NCBI RefSeq assembly: GCF_026013905.1
Contig: NZ_CP110257.1
Span: forward strand, 1,550,001-1,614,000
Direction of reading: 5' to 3'
DNA from: Schlegelella aquatica
Lineage (GTDB): Bacteria > Pseudomonadota > Gammaproteobacteria > Burkholderiales > Burkholderiaceae_C
Length of the DNA: 64,000 bases
The notes beneath the pieces were generated by a model that saw only the letters and a program-made list of their open reading frames with translations, had not been told where the DNA came from and searched no databases. Shown piece by piece: positions 19,433-31,908 of this stretch. Positions within the stretch are counted from its first letter, which is position 1. Each line of letters starts with the position of its first letter. The position numbers were made by a program, and so were the translations under genes.

Positions 19433-19548
19433 GCTTGCCGGTCATTTTCCGGCTCCTTGGCAGGCGTGTACACGTGGGCTTGGGGGTGGGTGTGGCGGCA
19501 AGGCGGTCGAGCCGCACCCAAGCGTGGGCGAGAAGGAGTTGGCAGGCG

Positions 19549-20070
19549 GTGAGTTGGCAAGGTTTGGTCGAACGGACGGTGGCTGGTCTGGGGTATGAGC
19601 TCGTCGAATGCGAGCGGTCCTCGCGGGGCCTTTTGCGCGTCTTCATCGACCGGTTGCCCGGTGACCCCCAAGGGGAGTTCATCACCGTCGACGATTGCGA
19701 GCGCGTCACCCGCCAGCTGCAGTATGCGCTGGAGGTGGAAGGCGTCGATTACGAGCGCCTCGAGGTTTCCTCGCCAGGGCTCGACCGTCCGCTGCGCAAG
19801 GCAGCCGACTATCAGCGTTTCGCCGGTCACGAGGTGGACATCACCCTGAAGCTGCCGTTCCAGGGCCGCAAGAAGTACCGCGGTGTCCTGGAGGCGGAGG
19901 GCGAAGGGTGGCGGCTCGTCCTGAGCGACGGCAAGCAGGATCAAGCATTGAGTTTCTCGCTCGACGAGGTGCGCGAGGCGCGCCTGGTGCCGGTGATCGA
20001 CTTCAAGGGCCGCCGCAAGGCGGACCCGGCGCGCGCGCGGGCGGACGAACAAGAAGACGGAGGTCAGTAA
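19549..20070 (+). CDS. rimP: Ribosome maturation factor RimP
   Basis: 173 residues. RimP assists 30S subunit maturation. The N-terminal alpha/beta domain ([21 protein letters not shown]) has the central [12 protein letters not shown] motif, and a C-terminal SH3-like domain has [14 protein letters not shown]. The start is taken as GTG at 19549, preceded by AGAAGGAG; upstream in-frame sequence does not resemble RimP. It heads the rimP-nusA-infB-rbfA-truB cluster, 2 nt from nusA. The C-terminal tail is Lys/Arg/Ala rich. Confidence 0.92.
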   Translation: MSWQGLVERTVAGLGYELVECERSSRGLLRVFIDRLPGDPQGEFITVDDCERVTRQLQYALEVEGVDYERLEVSSPGLDRPLRKAADYQRFAGHEVDITLKLPFQGRKKYRGVLEAEGEGWRLVLSDGKQDQALSFSLDEVREARLVPVIDFKGRRKADPARARADEQEDGGQ

Positions 20071-20072
20071 TC

Positions 20073-21551
20073 ATGAACCGCGAATTGTTGATGCTGGTGG
20101 ACGCCATCTCGCGCGAGAAGAACGTCGACCGCGACGTGGTGTTCGCGGCGGTGGAGGCCGCGCTCGCCTCGGCGACCAAGAAGCTGTACGAGGGCGAGGT
20201 CGACATCCGCGTGTCCATCGACCGCAACACCGGCGAGTACGAGACCTTCCGTCGCTGGCACGTCGTGCCGGACGAAGCCGGTTTGCAGCAGCCCGATTCC
20301 GAGATCCTGCTGTTCGAGGCGCGTGAGCAGATCCCCGACATCGAGGTCGACGACTACATCGAGGAGCCGGTCGAATCGGTGCCCATCGGCCGCATCGGCG
20401 CGCAGGCCGCCAAGCAGGTCATCCTGCAGAAGATCCGTGATGCCGAGCGCGAGCAGCTGCTCAACGACTTCCTGGCCCGCGGCGACCGCATCTTCGTGGG
20501 CACCGTCAAGCGCATGGACAAGGGCGACATCATCGTCGAGTCCGGGCGTGTGGAAGGGCGTCTCAAGCGCTCCGAGATGATCCCCAAGGAGAACCTGCGC
20601 ACGGGCGACCGGGTGCGGGCCGTCATTCTCGAGGTCGACCGCACCGCCCGCGGCCCGCAGATCATGCTCTCTCGGAGCTCGCCGCAGTTCATGATCGAGC
20701 TGTTCCACCAGGAGGTTCCCGAGATCGAGCAGGGCCTGCTGGAGATCAAGAGCTGCGCACGCGATCCCGGCTCGCGCGCCAAGATCGCCGTCGTCTCCCA
20801 CGACAAGCGGGTCGATCCGATCGGCACCTGTGTGGGCGTGCGCGGCTCGCGCGTGAACGCGGTCACCAACGAGCTGGCCGGCGAGCGCGTCGACATCGTG
20901 TTGTGGTCCGAGGACCCGGCGCAGTTCGTGATCGGTGCGCTGGCCCCGGCCAACGTGCAGTCCATCGTCGTCGACGAAGAGCGGCACGCGATGGACGTGG
21001 TGGTCGACGAGGAGAACCTCGCCATCGCGATCGGTCGTGGCGGCCAGAACGTGCGCCTGGCTTCCGAGCTCACCGGCTGGCGCATCAACATCATGACGGC
21101 CGAAGAATCCGAGGCCAAGCAGGCCGAGGAGACCAACGCGGTTCGCAAGCTGTTCATGGAAAAGCTGGATGTCGACGAGGAAGTCGCCAACATCCTGATC
21201 GAGGAAGGCTTCACCAGCCTGGAGGAAGTGGCCTACGTGCCCATTCAGGAGATGCTGGAAATCGAAGCCTTCGACGAGGACACCGTCAACGAGCTGCGTA
21301 CCCGGGCCAAGGATGTGCTGCTCACGATGGAAATCGCCAAGGAAGAGAAGGTCGAGGAAGTGTCGCAGGACCTGCGCGATCTCGAGGGGTTGAATGCCGA
21401 GCTCATCGCCAAGCTGGCGGATGCCGGTATCCATACCCGCGACGATCTCGCCGACCTGGCCGTCGACGAGCTGGTGGAAATCACCGGGGTCGACGAAGCC
21501 CAGGCCAAGACCTTGATCATGAAGGCGCGGGAGCATTGGTTTGCCGCTTGA
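20073..21551 (+). CDS. nusA: Transcription termination/antitermination factor NusA
   Basis: 492 residues. The N-terminal RNA polymerase-binding domain is followed by S1 (around [18 protein letters not shown]), two KH domains ([38 protein letters not shown]) and two C-terminal acidic repeats (after about residue 360), as in proteobacterial NusA. It modulates pausing, intrinsic termination and antitermination. ATG start with GGAGG 8 nt upstream, 2 nt after the rimP stop. It may act on the terminator in its own operon leader. Confidence 0.96.
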   Translation: MNRELLMLVDAISREKNVDRDVVFAAVEAALASATKKLYEGEVDIRVSIDRNTGEYETFRRWHVVPDEAGLQQPDSEILLFEAREQIPDIEVDDYIEEPVESVPIGRIGAQAAKQVILQKIRDAEREQLLNDFLARGDRIFVGTVKRMDKGDIIVESGRVEGRLKRSEMIPKENLRTGDRVRAVILEVDRTARGPQIMLSRSSPQFMIELFHQEVPEIEQGLLEIKSCARDPGSRAKIAVVSHDKRVDPIGTCVGVRGSRVNAVTNELAGERVDIVLWSEDPAQFVIGALAPANVQSIVVDEERHAMDVVVDEENLAIAIGRGGQNVRLASELTGWRINIMTAEESEAKQAEETNAVRKLFMEKLDVDEEVANILIEEGFTSLEEVAYVPIQEMLEIEAFDEDTVNELRTRAKDVLLTMEIAKEEKVEEVSQDLRDLEGLNAELIAKLADAGIHTRDDLADLAVDELVEITGVDEAQAKTLIMKAREHWFAA

Positions 21552-21615
21552 GTCGTTCGCACACCCCGCCTCATCAACTGCCACACGGAACTCGCTTCGC
21601 CCAAGGACTGACACA

Positions 21616-24549
21616 ATGGCCGTAACCACAGTCGCACAGTTCGCCGCCGAACTGAACCGCCCCGCGACGACGCTGCTGGAGCAGCTGAAAGCCGCCGGGG
21701 TGGCGAAGGCTTCGCCGGAGGACGCGCTGACCGAGGCGGACAAGGAACGTCTGCTCGATTACCTTCGCTCCGCCCACGGCACCGCCGGCACCGAGCGCAA
21801 GAAGATCACGCTCACCCGCAAGTCCACCACCGAGATCAAGCAGGCCGACGCCTCCGGCAAGGCCCGCACGATCCAGGTGGAGGTGCGCAAGAAGCGCGTG
21901 TTCGTCAAGCGTGACGAGCCCCTCGCCGTGCCTGCCGCCGAGCCTGCGCGCGGCCCGGTGGTGGATCAGGCCGAACTCCAACGCCGTGAGGAAGAGGCTC
22001 GCCGTCAGGCCGAGCTGCTGCGCCGGCAAGAGGAGGAATTGGCCGAGAAGCGGCGTCAGCGCGAGGAGCAGGAGCGCCGCGAGCGCGAGGAAGCCGAGGC
22101 CCGTGCCCGCGAGGAAGAGGCGCGCCGCGAAGCCGAGCGTGCTGCCGCCGAGGCTGCAGCACGCGCCGCCGCGCAAGCCGTCGCACCGGCCCCGGCCGCT
22201 GCCGAGCCCGCCGAGGTGACCGCGTCGGCCGAGGCCGCGCCTGCCGCCGCACCGTCGCCGGCTTCCGCCCCGACGCCCGCACCGGCACCTGCACCTGCAC
22301 CTGCACCGGCCGAGGGGCCCAAGCCCGGGCTGCGGGTGGTCAAGGCGGCCGACATCGAGGCCGAGGAGAAGCAGCGTCTGGCCGACCTCGAGCGCCGCCG
22401 GCGCGCGGCCGAGGCCGAGGCGGCGGCGATCCGCGCGATGATGGCTGCGCCCAAGAAGGTGCTGACCGCCAAGAAGCCGGAAGAAGAAAAACCCAAGCCC
22501 GAAGCGGCCAAGGAAGGCATCAAGGGCACGATTCACAAGCCCAAGACGGCCGCCGGCGCAGGCGCGCCCGCAGCGGCCCCGGCTGCCGCGAAGCCGGGCG
22601 ACAAGAAGTCCGTCAAGTCCGAGAAGCTGTCGTCCAGCTGGGCGGATGATGCCGCCAAGCGCCGGGCCCTCAAGACGCGGGGTGACACCCTGGGCGCCGC
22701 GAGCCGCTCCGGCTGGCGCGCGCCGGCCAAGGGCGGAGGCAAGCGCGGCGAGCGCGAGGGCGGCTCGACCTTCGTGCCGCCGAGCGAGCCGCAAACCATC
22801 GAAGTGCACGTGCCCGAGACGATCACCGTCGCCGAGTTGGCGCACAAGATGTCGGTCAAGGCCTCGGAGGTCATCAAGCAGCTGATGAAGCTCGGCCAGA
22901 TGGTCACCATCAACCAGGCCCTGGACCAGGAAACCGCCATGATCGTGGTCGAGGAGATGGGGCACAAGGCGCTGGCCGCCAAGCTCGACGATCCGGAGGC
23001 CTTCCTGGAGGAGCATGCGGCGGCCCAAGGTGCCGAGGCCCTGCCTCGCCCGCCCGTGGTGACCGTCATGGGCCACGTCGACCATGGCAAGACGTCGCTG
23101 CTCGACTACATCCGGCGCACGCGCGTGGCCGCGGGCGAGGCGGGTGGCATCACGCAGCACATCGGGGCCTACCACGTGGACACGCCCCGCGGGACGGTGA
23201 CTTTCCTCGACACGCCGGGTCACGAGGCCTTCACGGCCATGCGGGCACGTGGCGCCAAGGCGACGGACATCGTGATCCTGGTGGTCGCCGCCGATGACGG
23301 CGTGATGCCCCAGACGCGTGAGGCCATCCATCACGCCAAGGCGGCCGGCGTGCCGATCGTCGTCGCCCTGAACAAGATCGACAAGCCCGAGGCAAACCCC
23401 GACCGCGTCAAACAGGAACTGGTGGCCGAGGAGGTGGTGCCGGAAGAGTACGGTGGCGATTCGCCGTTCGTGCCCGTCTCCGCCAAGACCGGCCAGGGCA
23501 TCGACGAGCTGCTCGAGAACGTGCTGCTCCAGGCCGAGGTCCTGGAACTGAAGGCGGCCAAGGACGCTCCTGCCAAGGGGTTGGTGATCGAAGCACGCCT
23601 GGACAAAGGCCGGGGCCCCGTGGCCACGGTGCTGGTGCAGTCGGGCACGCTCAAGCGCGGCGACGTGGTGCTGGCCGGTGCCAGCTACGGGCGGGTGCGG
23701 GCGATGCTCGACGAGAACGGCCGGCAGACGCAGGAGGCCGGTCCGTCCATTCCGGTGGAGATCCAAGGCTTGACCGAGGTGCCGCAGGCGGGTGACGAGT
23801 TCATCGTGCTGTCCGACGAGCGTCGGGCCCGCGAGATCGCGACCTTCCGTCAGGGCAAGTACCGCGACGTCAAGCTGGCCAAGCAGCAGGCCGCCAAGCT
23901 CGAGAACATGTTCGAGCAGATGGGGCAGGGCGAGGTCAAGACGCTTCCGCTCATCATCAAGGCCGACGTGCAGGGCTCCCAGGAGGCGCTGTCCGCCTCG
24001 CTGCTCAAGCTCTCGACCGACGAGGTCAAGGTGCAGATCGTGCACGCGGCGGTCGGTGGTATCAGCGAGAGCGACGTCAACCTGGCACTGGCGTCGAAGG
24101 CCGTCATCATCGGCTTCAACGTGCGGGCCGATGCGGGCGCCCGCAAGCTGGCCGAGCACAACGGGGTGGACATCCGCTACTACAACATCATCTACGACGC
24201 GGTGGATGAGATCAAAGCGGCGATGTCCGGCCTGCTGGCTCCCGAGCAGAAGGAAGAGGTCATCGGCACGGCGGAGATCCGCCAGGTGTTCCGCATCTCC
24301 AAGGTGGGCTCGATCGCAGGTTGCATGGTCACCTCCGGCGTCGTGCGTCGCAACGCGCGCCTGCGCCTGCTGCGCGACCACGTGGTGATCTACACCGGCG
24401 AGCTCGATTCGCTCAAGCGCTTCAAGGACGATGTCCGCGAAGTGAAGGAGGGCTTCGAGTGCGGTCTGAGCATCAAGAACTACAACGACATCGCCGAAGG
24501 CGACCAGCTGGAGTTCTTCGAGATCAAGGAAGTGGCACGCACGCTGTGA
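21616..24549 (+). CDS. infB: Translation initiation factor IF-2
   Basis: 977 residues. An IF2_N helical domain (1-50) precedes a long Glu/Arg coiled region and an Ala/Pro linker (about 115-240, including a GCACCT tandem repeat), a second IF2_N domain (about 395-445) and the G domain from about residue 480 ([25 protein letters not shown]), then domains II-IV that bind fMet-tRNA. It places initiator tRNA on the 30S subunit in a GTP-dependent manner. The ATG at 21616 has AAGGA upstream and matches the family start [10 protein letters not shown]. 64 nt after nusA. Confidence 0.97.
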   Translation: MAVTTVAQFAAELNRPATTLLEQLKAAGVAKASPEDALTEADKERLLDYLRSAHGTAGTERKKITLTRKSTTEIKQADASGKARTIQVEVRKKRVFVKRDEPLAVPAAEPARGPVVDQAELQRREEEARRQAELLRRQEEELAEKRRQREEQERREREEAEARAREEEARREAERAAAEAAARAAAQAVAPAPAAAEPAEVTASAEAAPAAAPSPASAPTPAPAPAPAPAPAEGPKPGLRVVKAADIEAEEKQRLADLERRRRAAEAEAAAIRAMMAAPKKVLTAKKPEEEKPKPEAAKEGIKGTIHKPKTAAGAGAPAAAPAAAKPGDKKSVKSEKLSSSWADDAAKRRALKTRGDTLGAASRSGWRAPAKGGGKRGEREGGSTFVPPSEPQTIEVHVPETITVAELAHKMSVKASEVIKQLMKLGQMVTINQALDQETAMIVVEEMGHKALAAKLDDPEAFLEEHAAAQGAEALPRPPVVTVMGHVDHGKTSLLDYIRRTRVAAGEAGGITQHIGAYHVDTPRGTVTFLDTPGHEAFTAMRARGAKATDIVILVVAADDGVMPQTREAIHHAKAAGVPIVVALNKIDKPEANPDRVKQELVAEEVVPEEYGGDSPFVPVSAKTGQGIDELLENVLLQAEVLELKAAKDAPAKGLVIEARLDKGRGPVATVLVQSGTLKRGDVVLAGASYGRVRAMLDENGRQTQEAGPSIPVEIQGLTEVPQAGDEFIVLSDERRAREIATFRQGKYRDVKLAKQQAAKLENMFEQMGQGEVKTLPLIIKADVQGSQEALSASLLKLSTDEVKVQIVHAAVGGISESDVNLALASKAVIIGFNVRADAGARKLAEHNGVDIRYYNIIYDAVDEIKAAMSGLLAPEQKEEVIGTAEIRQVFRISKVGSIAGCMVTSGVVRRNARLRLLRDHVVIYTGELDSLKRFKDDVREVKEGFECGLSIKNYNDIAEGDQLEFFEIKEVARTL

Positions 24550-24651
24550 TGAGGCCCTCTGGCACCACGGAGCCCCGGCCCTGACGGCCGTCACCGGTCG
24601 CCAGGGCCGCATCCGCGCCAGTCCCGAGCCGAGGGAGTGGGCGCCGCCTCG

Positions 24652-24673
24652 AAGCCCCGCCCCCGCGGGGCTT
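24652..24673 (+). other. GC hairpin between infB and rbfA
   Basis: AAGCCCCGC and GCGGGGCTT form a perfect 9-bp stem with a CCCC loop, 18 nt before the rbfA ATG. The T content after it is weak (CCCGTTT), so it is more likely an RNA processing or partial termination point than a full terminator. Confidence 0.45.
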
Positions 24674-24691
24674 CCCGTTTGGAGGTTCACG

Positions 24692-25054
24692 ATGAGACAC
24701 AAGAGATCGATTCCGAATCGCAGCTTCCGGGTGGCGGACCAGATCCAACGCGACGTGTCGGAGCTGATCCGCGAACTGAAGGACCCACGCATCGGCATGG
24801 TGACGATCAACGCCGTGGAGGTCTCGCCCGACTACGCCCATGCGAAGGTGTACTTCTCGGTGCTGGTCGGGGACCCGCAGCAGTGCGAGGAAGGGCTGAA
24901 CGAGGCCGCGGGGTTTCTGCGCAACGGGCTGTTCAAGCGCTTGCAGATCCACACCGTGCCGACACTGCATTTCGTTTTCGACCGCACGACCGAACGCGCC
25001 GCCGACCTCAACGCGCTGATCGCACGGGCGAACGCCGAGCGCGCGAAGGACTGA
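24692..25054 (+). CDS. rbfA: Ribosome-binding factor A
   Basis: 120-residue single KH-type domain protein with the family signature [21 protein letters not shown] and [15 protein letters not shown]. It binds the 30S subunit and helps mature the 16S rRNA 5' end. GGAGG lies upstream of the ATG. Conserved neighbour of infB and truB; truB begins 6 nt after its stop. Confidence 0.95.
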   Translation: MRHKRSIPNRSFRVADQIQRDVSELIRELKDPRIGMVTINAVEVSPDYAHAKVYFSVLVGDPQQCEEGLNEAAGFLRNGLFKRLQIHTVPTLHFVFDRTTERAADLNALIARANAERAKD

Positions 25055-25060
25055 CCGACC

Positions 25061-26026
25061 GTGCACGTTCGCGCTCCTTCCGTCGCGCCCGCTCCCGGCC
25101 GCCGCCCCAAGCGGGTGGTTCATGGCGTCCTGCTCCTCGACAAGCCCCTGGGCCTGTCGAGCAACGACGCGTTGCAGCGCGTGCGTCGCCTCCTGCGCGC
25201 CGAGAAGGCGGGCCATGCCGGAACCTTGGATCCGTTGGCCACGGGCTTGCTGCCGTTGTGCTTCGGTGCAGCGACCAAGTTCGCGCAGCTCGGGCTGGAG
25301 GCCGACAAGGGGTACCGGGCGGTCATGCAGCTGGGCGTGACGACGACCACGGGGGACGCCGAAGGCGAAGTGCTGCGCACCCGGCCGGTGCAACTCACCC
25401 TCGAGAAGATCGAGGCGGCGATCAGGCAGTTCCTCGGTCCGATCGAGCAAGTGCCCCCGATGCATTCGGCCCTCAAACGCGATGGCAAAGCGCTCTACGA
25501 GTACGCGCGCGCCGGGCTGGAGGTCGAACGGGAGGCCCGCCGTGTCACGATCCACGCGCTGCGGCTGGTGGACTGGAACGGCGAGCGGCTCGAGATCGAG
25601 GTGCGCTGCAGCAAAGGCACCTACGTGCGCACGCTCGCGCAAGACATCGGCGAGGCGCTGGGCTGCGGCGCGCACCTCGTGGCGCTCAGGCGCATTTCCA
25701 GTGGGGCGTTGGGCCTCGAGGGGGCCGTGGCGCTCGTCACTCTCGAGGACGCCGGCGCCGACGCCATCGAAGCGCGGATGCTGCCCGTGGACGCGCTGGT
25801 GGCCGATCGGCCCGTCGTGCGCCTGAGCGCCGAGGAGACGGGGCGCTTTCTCAGCGGCATGCGCCGCAAGATCGACCATCCGGACGACGAGCTCGTCCGG
25901 GTGTACGGACCGCAGCCGGCGGCGTTCCTCGGCACCGCTCGCGTGAAGGCGGGCGATCTGATCCCGCTGCGCCTTTTGAGTCCCGTGGAGGTGGAAGCCA
26001 TCCTCCACACCCGAACGAGCCGGTGA
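25061..26026 (+). CDS. truB: tRNA pseudouridine(55) synthase TruB
   Basis: 321 residues with the TruB catalytic motif GHAGTLDPLATG (the Asp is the nucleophile), the opening HGVLLLDKPLGLSSNDALQ and the KGTYVRTLAQDIGEALG segment. It makes pseudouridine 55 in the T arm of tRNAs. The start is GTG at 25061, 6 nt after rbfA. A C-terminal PUA-like region follows about residue 250. Expected position in the cluster. Confidence 0.95.
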   Translation: MHVRAPSVAPAPGRRPKRVVHGVLLLDKPLGLSSNDALQRVRRLLRAEKAGHAGTLDPLATGLLPLCFGAATKFAQLGLEADKGYRAVMQLGVTTTTGDAEGEVLRTRPVQLTLEKIEAAIRQFLGPIEQVPPMHSALKRDGKALYEYARAGLEVEREARRVTIHALRLVDWNGERLEIEVRCSKGTYVRTLAQDIGEALGCGAHLVALRRISSGALGLEGAVALVTLEDAGADAIEARMLPVDALVADRPVVRLSAEETGRFLSGMRRKIDHPDDELVRVYGPQPAAFLGTARVKAGDLIPLRLLSPVEVEAILHTRTSR

Positions 26027-26043
26027 CCGCCGGCCCCCCCATC

Positions 26044-27861
<1,818 letters not shown>

Positions 27862-28815
27862 CGGTGCGCCCGTCGAGCCCTGGCGCTTGAGCCACGGCCA
27901 GGCGGCCGCGGTGATGATCGTGGTCACGCTGCTGTGGAGCATCGCGGGGGTGGTCACGCGGCAGCTCGAGGCCGCGCGCTCGTTCGAGGTCACCTTCTGG
28001 CGCAGCTTCTTCAACGCCTGCTGCATGGCGGTGGTGATGCTCGTCTGGCGGGGGCGAGGCCTGTTCTTGTCGCTGCGCCAGGGCGGCTGGGGCCTGTGGC
28101 TGTCGGGCGTCATGTGGGCCGTCATGTACACCTGCTTCATGGTGGCGCTGACGCTGACCACTGTGGCGAACGTGCTCGTCACGATGGCCCTCGGTCCGCT
28201 CATGACCGCTCTGCTGGCGCGGCTGACCCTGGGGGCCCGGCTGTCTGTGCGCACCTGGTGGGCGATCGCGGTCGCCGGCGCCGGCATTGCCTGGATGTAC
28301 GGTCAGGAGTTCAGCAGCGCCGATGCGCGTCACCTGCTCGGCACCGTGGTGGCGCTCGGCGTGCCCCTCGCGGCGGCGGTCAACTGGACGGTGATCCAGC
28401 GAGCCTCGCACCGGACGAGTGGCGCCGGGCAGGACATGCTGCCCGCGGTGTTCATCGGCGCCGTGCTCTCCGCCGCGGCGACCTTGCCGCTGGCCCTGCC
28501 GTTCCAGGCGTCGGGCCGCGATCTGGGGTGGCTCGCCACGCTGGGTGTGTTCCAGCTCGCGGTGCCGTGCTTGCTCGCGGTGCAGGTCGCTCGCATCCTG
28601 CCCGCCGCCGAGGTGGCGCTGCTCGGGTTGCTGGAAGTGGTGTTCGGCGTCGCCTGGGCTTGGCTGGGGGCCCACGAAGCGCCCTCGGTGCACGTGGTCG
28701 GCGGCGGCGCGCTCGTGCTGGGGGCCCTGGCCTTCAACGAGTGGCTGGGACTGCGACGCCGGGCCTTGCGCCCCGACCTTTCCTGACGACACCTTGGGAC
28801 CATGAAGGAGACTCC

Positions 28816-29925
28816 ATGACTCTTGCTCTGGTGCATTCCGGCGGCCATGTGGAGGCCGACGTTCGCGAACGGGTCGGCGTGCTCACGCTTCGGCGACCGC
28901 AGGCTCTGAACGCATTGTCGCTGGGCATGATCCGCGACCTCACCACGGCACTGCTCGCGTGGCGGGACGATCCCTCCATCGCCGGGGTGTTCGTTCAGGG
29001 TGCATTGGAAGAGGGCAAGAGCGTGGCGTTCTGCGCAGGCGGCGACATCCGCTTCTTTCACCAGGCCGCGCTCGCCGGCGACCCCCGCCTGGAGGACTTC
29101 TTCACCGAGGAGTACTGGCTGAACCACCTCATCCACCGTTACCCCAAGCCCTACATCGCGTGGATGGATGGCGTGGTGATGGGCGGGGGCATGGGGATCA
29201 GCCAGGGCGCGCGCCTTCGCGTCGTCACCGAGCGCACGAAGATGGCGATGCCAGAGACCAACATCGGCCTGTTCCCCGACGTGGGCGGGGGTTGGTTCCT
29301 CGCCCGGTGCCCGGGACGGGTGGGCGAGTTCCTCGCCTTGACCGGGCAAGTGCTCGGTGCTGGCGATGCGGTGGAGTGGGGGCTGGCCGACGGCCATCTG
29401 CCCAGCACCGAGCGTGAGAGCTTCCTGGCCGCCCTCGTCGAGGCCTCTCGTGAAGGCGCCGACGCGCTGCTTCGGCAAGGCCGGGCTCTCCTGCACACAG
29501 ACGCGCAGCGGGCGGTCGCCCTGCACCGCGAAGCGATCGACCGGTGCTTCGCCGAGGCGGACGTGCCATCGATCTACCGGGCGCTCGAGGCCGAAGGTTC
29601 CGAGTGGGCCCTGTCGGTGCTGGCGGCACTGCAGAAGCGTTCACCCCTGATGCAGGCGGTGACGCTCGAACAAGTCCGCCGCGCCCGCGGTATGTCGCTC
29701 GCCGAAGACCTGCGCATGGAACGCGACCTCGTCCGTCATTGTTTCCACCTGCGGCCGGGCGCGGCCAGCGAGACGGTGGAAGGCATTCGCGCACTCGCCG
29801 TGGACAAGGATCATGCCCCGCGCTGGAACCCCGCCACCATCGAGGGGGTGACGACGCAGACCGTGCAGGAGTTCTTCCGCAGCCCCTGGCCCGTCCACGC
29901 GCATCCTCTGAAGGACTTGGCGTAG
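28816..29925 (+). CDS. Enoyl-CoA hydratase/isomerase family, 3-hydroxyisobutyryl-CoA hydrolase-like
   Basis: 369 residues of the crotonase fold in the longer ECH_2 form. Oxyanion-hole segments CAGGDIRFFHQ and GVVMGGGMGIS and the MPETNIGLFPDVGGG motif match 3-hydroxyisobutyryl-CoA hydrolase, which releases 3-hydroxyisobutyrate in valine breakdown. The ATG follows AAGGAG. No other valine pathway gene is adjacent, so the substrate rests on family resemblance; a general acyl-CoA hydrolase is the alternative. Confidence 0.85.
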   Translation: MTLALVHSGGHVEADVRERVGVLTLRRPQALNALSLGMIRDLTTALLAWRDDPSIAGVFVQGALEEGKSVAFCAGGDIRFFHQAALAGDPRLEDFFTEEYWLNHLIHRYPKPYIAWMDGVVMGGGMGISQGARLRVVTERTKMAMPETNIGLFPDVGGGWFLARCPGRVGEFLALTGQVLGAGDAVEWGLADGHLPSTERESFLAALVEASREGADALLRQGRALLHTDAQRAVALHREAIDRCFAEADVPSIYRALEAEGSEWALSVLAALQKRSPLMQAVTLEQVRRARGMSLAEDLRMERDLVRHCFHLRPGAASETVEGIRALAVDKDHAPRWNPATIEGVTTQTVQEFFRSPWPVHAHPLKDLA

Positions 29926-30091
29926 GCCGCCCTCCGCGAAGACGGCCGTTCGACCGACTCGATCGCTGCAACATCCTGAAACTCCGGGCGCTTGCTCGGT
30001 GCTTTACGTTGCCGTCATGGACACATCCGTGAAGGGATGAGGGAGGGGGACTGGGCGCGAGCCGGGGAGGGTCGACGGACCGAGGATCGCT

Positions 30092-30925
30092 GTGCGCCAG
30101 TTGAAGGACGACCTGACCGCCTCTCTCATCGTGATGGCCGTACTCGGTGCGGTGACGGCCGTCATGCTCCTGCTGCAGGCTCATCAGGTCGTCCACAGTT
30201 TCGACTTGGTCCGCGACACCAATGCCATTGCCGGGCAGCCTCCCTGGTTCGGCGCGATCTCGAATCTTGGCATCCTTTCCTGGGCGGTGGCCGCGGCCTG
30301 GTACTGGTTCGCCTACGCCTTGGCACGGCCCCTGGCGCCGCCTGCCTTGCTCAGATGCTTGTGGCTCGGTGGCAGCTACTCGGCCTTCGCCTGCCTCGAC
30401 GATCTTTTCATGATCCACGAGCATGCCGGCCAACTCGGCTTGCAGTCAGGCGAGAAGGTCGTCTTCGGCCTGCACGCGCTGTGGCTCGTCGTGTTCGTCG
30501 CGAGCACCTTGCCTCGCATCCGGAACTACCGGTGGCTCTTCCTCGGCCTCAGCCTGGCCTTCTTCGGCGGGAGCACCCTGGTCGATCTTGCGGGCATGAA
30601 GCTGGCCCCCGGGATGGACCACCGGGATGTCGTGCTCGTCGAAGAAGTGCAAAAGCTGGCCGGCATCGTGTTCTGGACCTTGTTCGCCATGACGACCAGC
30701 CGTGACGCGGTGCTGATCCTTCTGCGCCGCGCGACGCTGCACGGCGATCCGGCACGGGAGGGCAGGGGTATCCAGGCGACATCGCCCGCCCTGCCGGGCT
30801 CCAGGCGACAATCTGGGGTTTCCCTCATGGAAAGCCTCACGGATACGCCTCGTGTCGCCCCCACCTACTCATCGTCCGATCAACCCCTGGCGCCTGAGCG
30901 TGGCGCCCATGCTCGATTGGACTGA
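30092..30925 (+). CDS. Unknown integral membrane protein
   Basis: 277 residues from a GTG start, with about six hydrophobic segments (near 10-31, 53-80, 85-105, 120-140, 148-168 and 187-210) and a hydrophilic C-terminal tail. A conspicuous acidic/His motif, LDDLFMIHEHAG, lies at the end of the third segment. No family is recognised. The last 74 nt overlap dusA in another frame, so the extreme C-terminus may not be conserved. The 166-nt gap upstream holds nothing recognisable. Confidence 0.6.
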   Translation: MRQLKDDLTASLIVMAVLGAVTAVMLLLQAHQVVHSFDLVRDTNAIAGQPPWFGAISNLGILSWAVAAAWYWFAYALARPLAPPALLRCLWLGGSYSAFACLDDLFMIHEHAGQLGLQSGEKVVFGLHALWLVVFVASTLPRIRNYRWLFLGLSLAFFGGSTLVDLAGMKLAPGMDHRDVVLVEEVQKLAGIVFWTLFAMTTSRDAVLILLRRATLHGDPAREGRGIQATSPALPGSRRQSGVSLMESLTDTPRVAPTYSSSDQPLAPERGAHARLD

Positions 30926-31862
30926 CAGGCATTGCCGCTACTTCCACCGCCTGCTGACTCAGCGCACGCGCCTGTACACCGAGATGGTCACCACGGGTGC
31001 GCTGCTGCATGGCGACGTGCCGCGACACCTCGGGTTCGATGCGAGTGAGCACCCCGTGGCGCTGCAGCTCGGCGGCAGTGAGCCGGCCGACCTCGCCGTC
31101 TGTGCGCGGCTCGCGCAGCGGTGGGGCTACGACGAGATCAACCTCAACTGCGGTTGCCCCAGTGAGCGGGTGCAGCGCGGAGCCTTCGGGGCCTGCCTGA
31201 TGAGAGAGCCGCAGCTCGTGGCCGATTGCGTGAAGGCCATGCGCGATGCGGTCAGCCTGCCCGTGACCGTCAAGCACCGCATCGGCATCGACCGTGTGGA
31301 GAGCTATGAGTTCGTGCGAGATTTCGTCGGCACCGTCGCCGATGCAGGGTGCGAGGTTTTCATCGTCCACGCGCGCAACGCCTGGTTGCAGGGCTTGAGC
31401 CCGAAGGAGAACCGCGAGATACCGCCCTTGCGTTACGAGATCGTGCGGCGGCTCAAGGAGGACTTCCCGCAGCTGACGATCGTTCTCAACGGCGGGTTGG
31501 TGAGCGGCGACCAGATCGAGGCCGAACTCGCCCGCGTGGACGGCGCCATGGTTGGCCGCCACGCCTACCACGAGCCCTATGCGCTCGCGGTATGGGATCA
31601 GCGCTTCTTCGGCGAGTCGCGGCCTCCCGTCGACAAAGACGAGGTCGAGGAGGCCATGGTGCGCTACTGCGAGCGGCAGCAGAGCCTGGGCGTGCCCTGG
31701 CCCCACGTGATGCGCCATGTGCTGGGGTTGCGCAACGGACAGCCGGGCGCCAGGCGTTGGCGCCAGGTGTGGTCGGACCACTCCCTCAAGCACCACAAGC
31801 CCGCCGAGGTCTGGCAGCGGGCGCAGGAGGCCCTCCGCGGGGCCCGTGCCCTCGTGGAGTGA
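30852..31862 (+). CDS. dusA: tRNA-dihydrouridine synthase DusA
   Basis: 336-residue FMN-dependent TIM-barrel enzyme. VAPMLDWTDRHCRYFHRLL, the FMN region NLNCGCPSERVQRGAFGACLM with the catalytic Cys, KHRIGID, and FIVHARNAWLQGLSPKENREIPPL are DusA hallmarks. It reduces U20/U20a in the D loop of tRNAs. The start is GTG within the 3' end of the preceding membrane-protein gene. The later in-frame ATG would remove conserved residues. Confidence 0.94.
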   Translation: MSPPPTHRPINPWRLSVAPMLDWTDRHCRYFHRLLTQRTRLYTEMVTTGALLHGDVPRHLGFDASEHPVALQLGGSEPADLAVCARLAQRWGYDEINLNCGCPSERVQRGAFGACLMREPQLVADCVKAMRDAVSLPVTVKHRIGIDRVESYEFVRDFVGTVADAGCEVFIVHARNAWLQGLSPKENREIPPLRYEIVRRLKEDFPQLTIVLNGGLVSGDQIEAELARVDGAMVGRHAYHEPYALAVWDQRFFGESRPPVDKDEVEEAMVRYCERQQSLGVPWPHVMRHVLGLRNGQPGARRWRQVWSDHSLKHHKPAEVWQRAQEALRGARALVE

Positions 31863-31891
31863 CCGGGCACGGTGAGGCGGCCGGGCAGGGC

Positions 31892-31908
31892 GGCCTCTTC
31901 AAGAGGCC
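31892..31908. terminator. Bidirectional hairpin between convergent dusA and eamA genes
   Basis: GGCCTC-TTCAA-GAGGCC is a perfect stem at the junction of two convergent genes and overlaps the stop of the minus-strand gene. Flanking GGCCGGGC/GCCCGGCGGCC can extend the fold. There is no T-run, so termination strength is uncertain. Confidence 0.35.

Noticed and set aside
21574..24810. Minus-strand open frame of over 1000 codons opposite infB
   Set aside because: Leu/Gly/His-rich shadow of the infB third-position GC pattern; IF-2 on the plus strand is certain.
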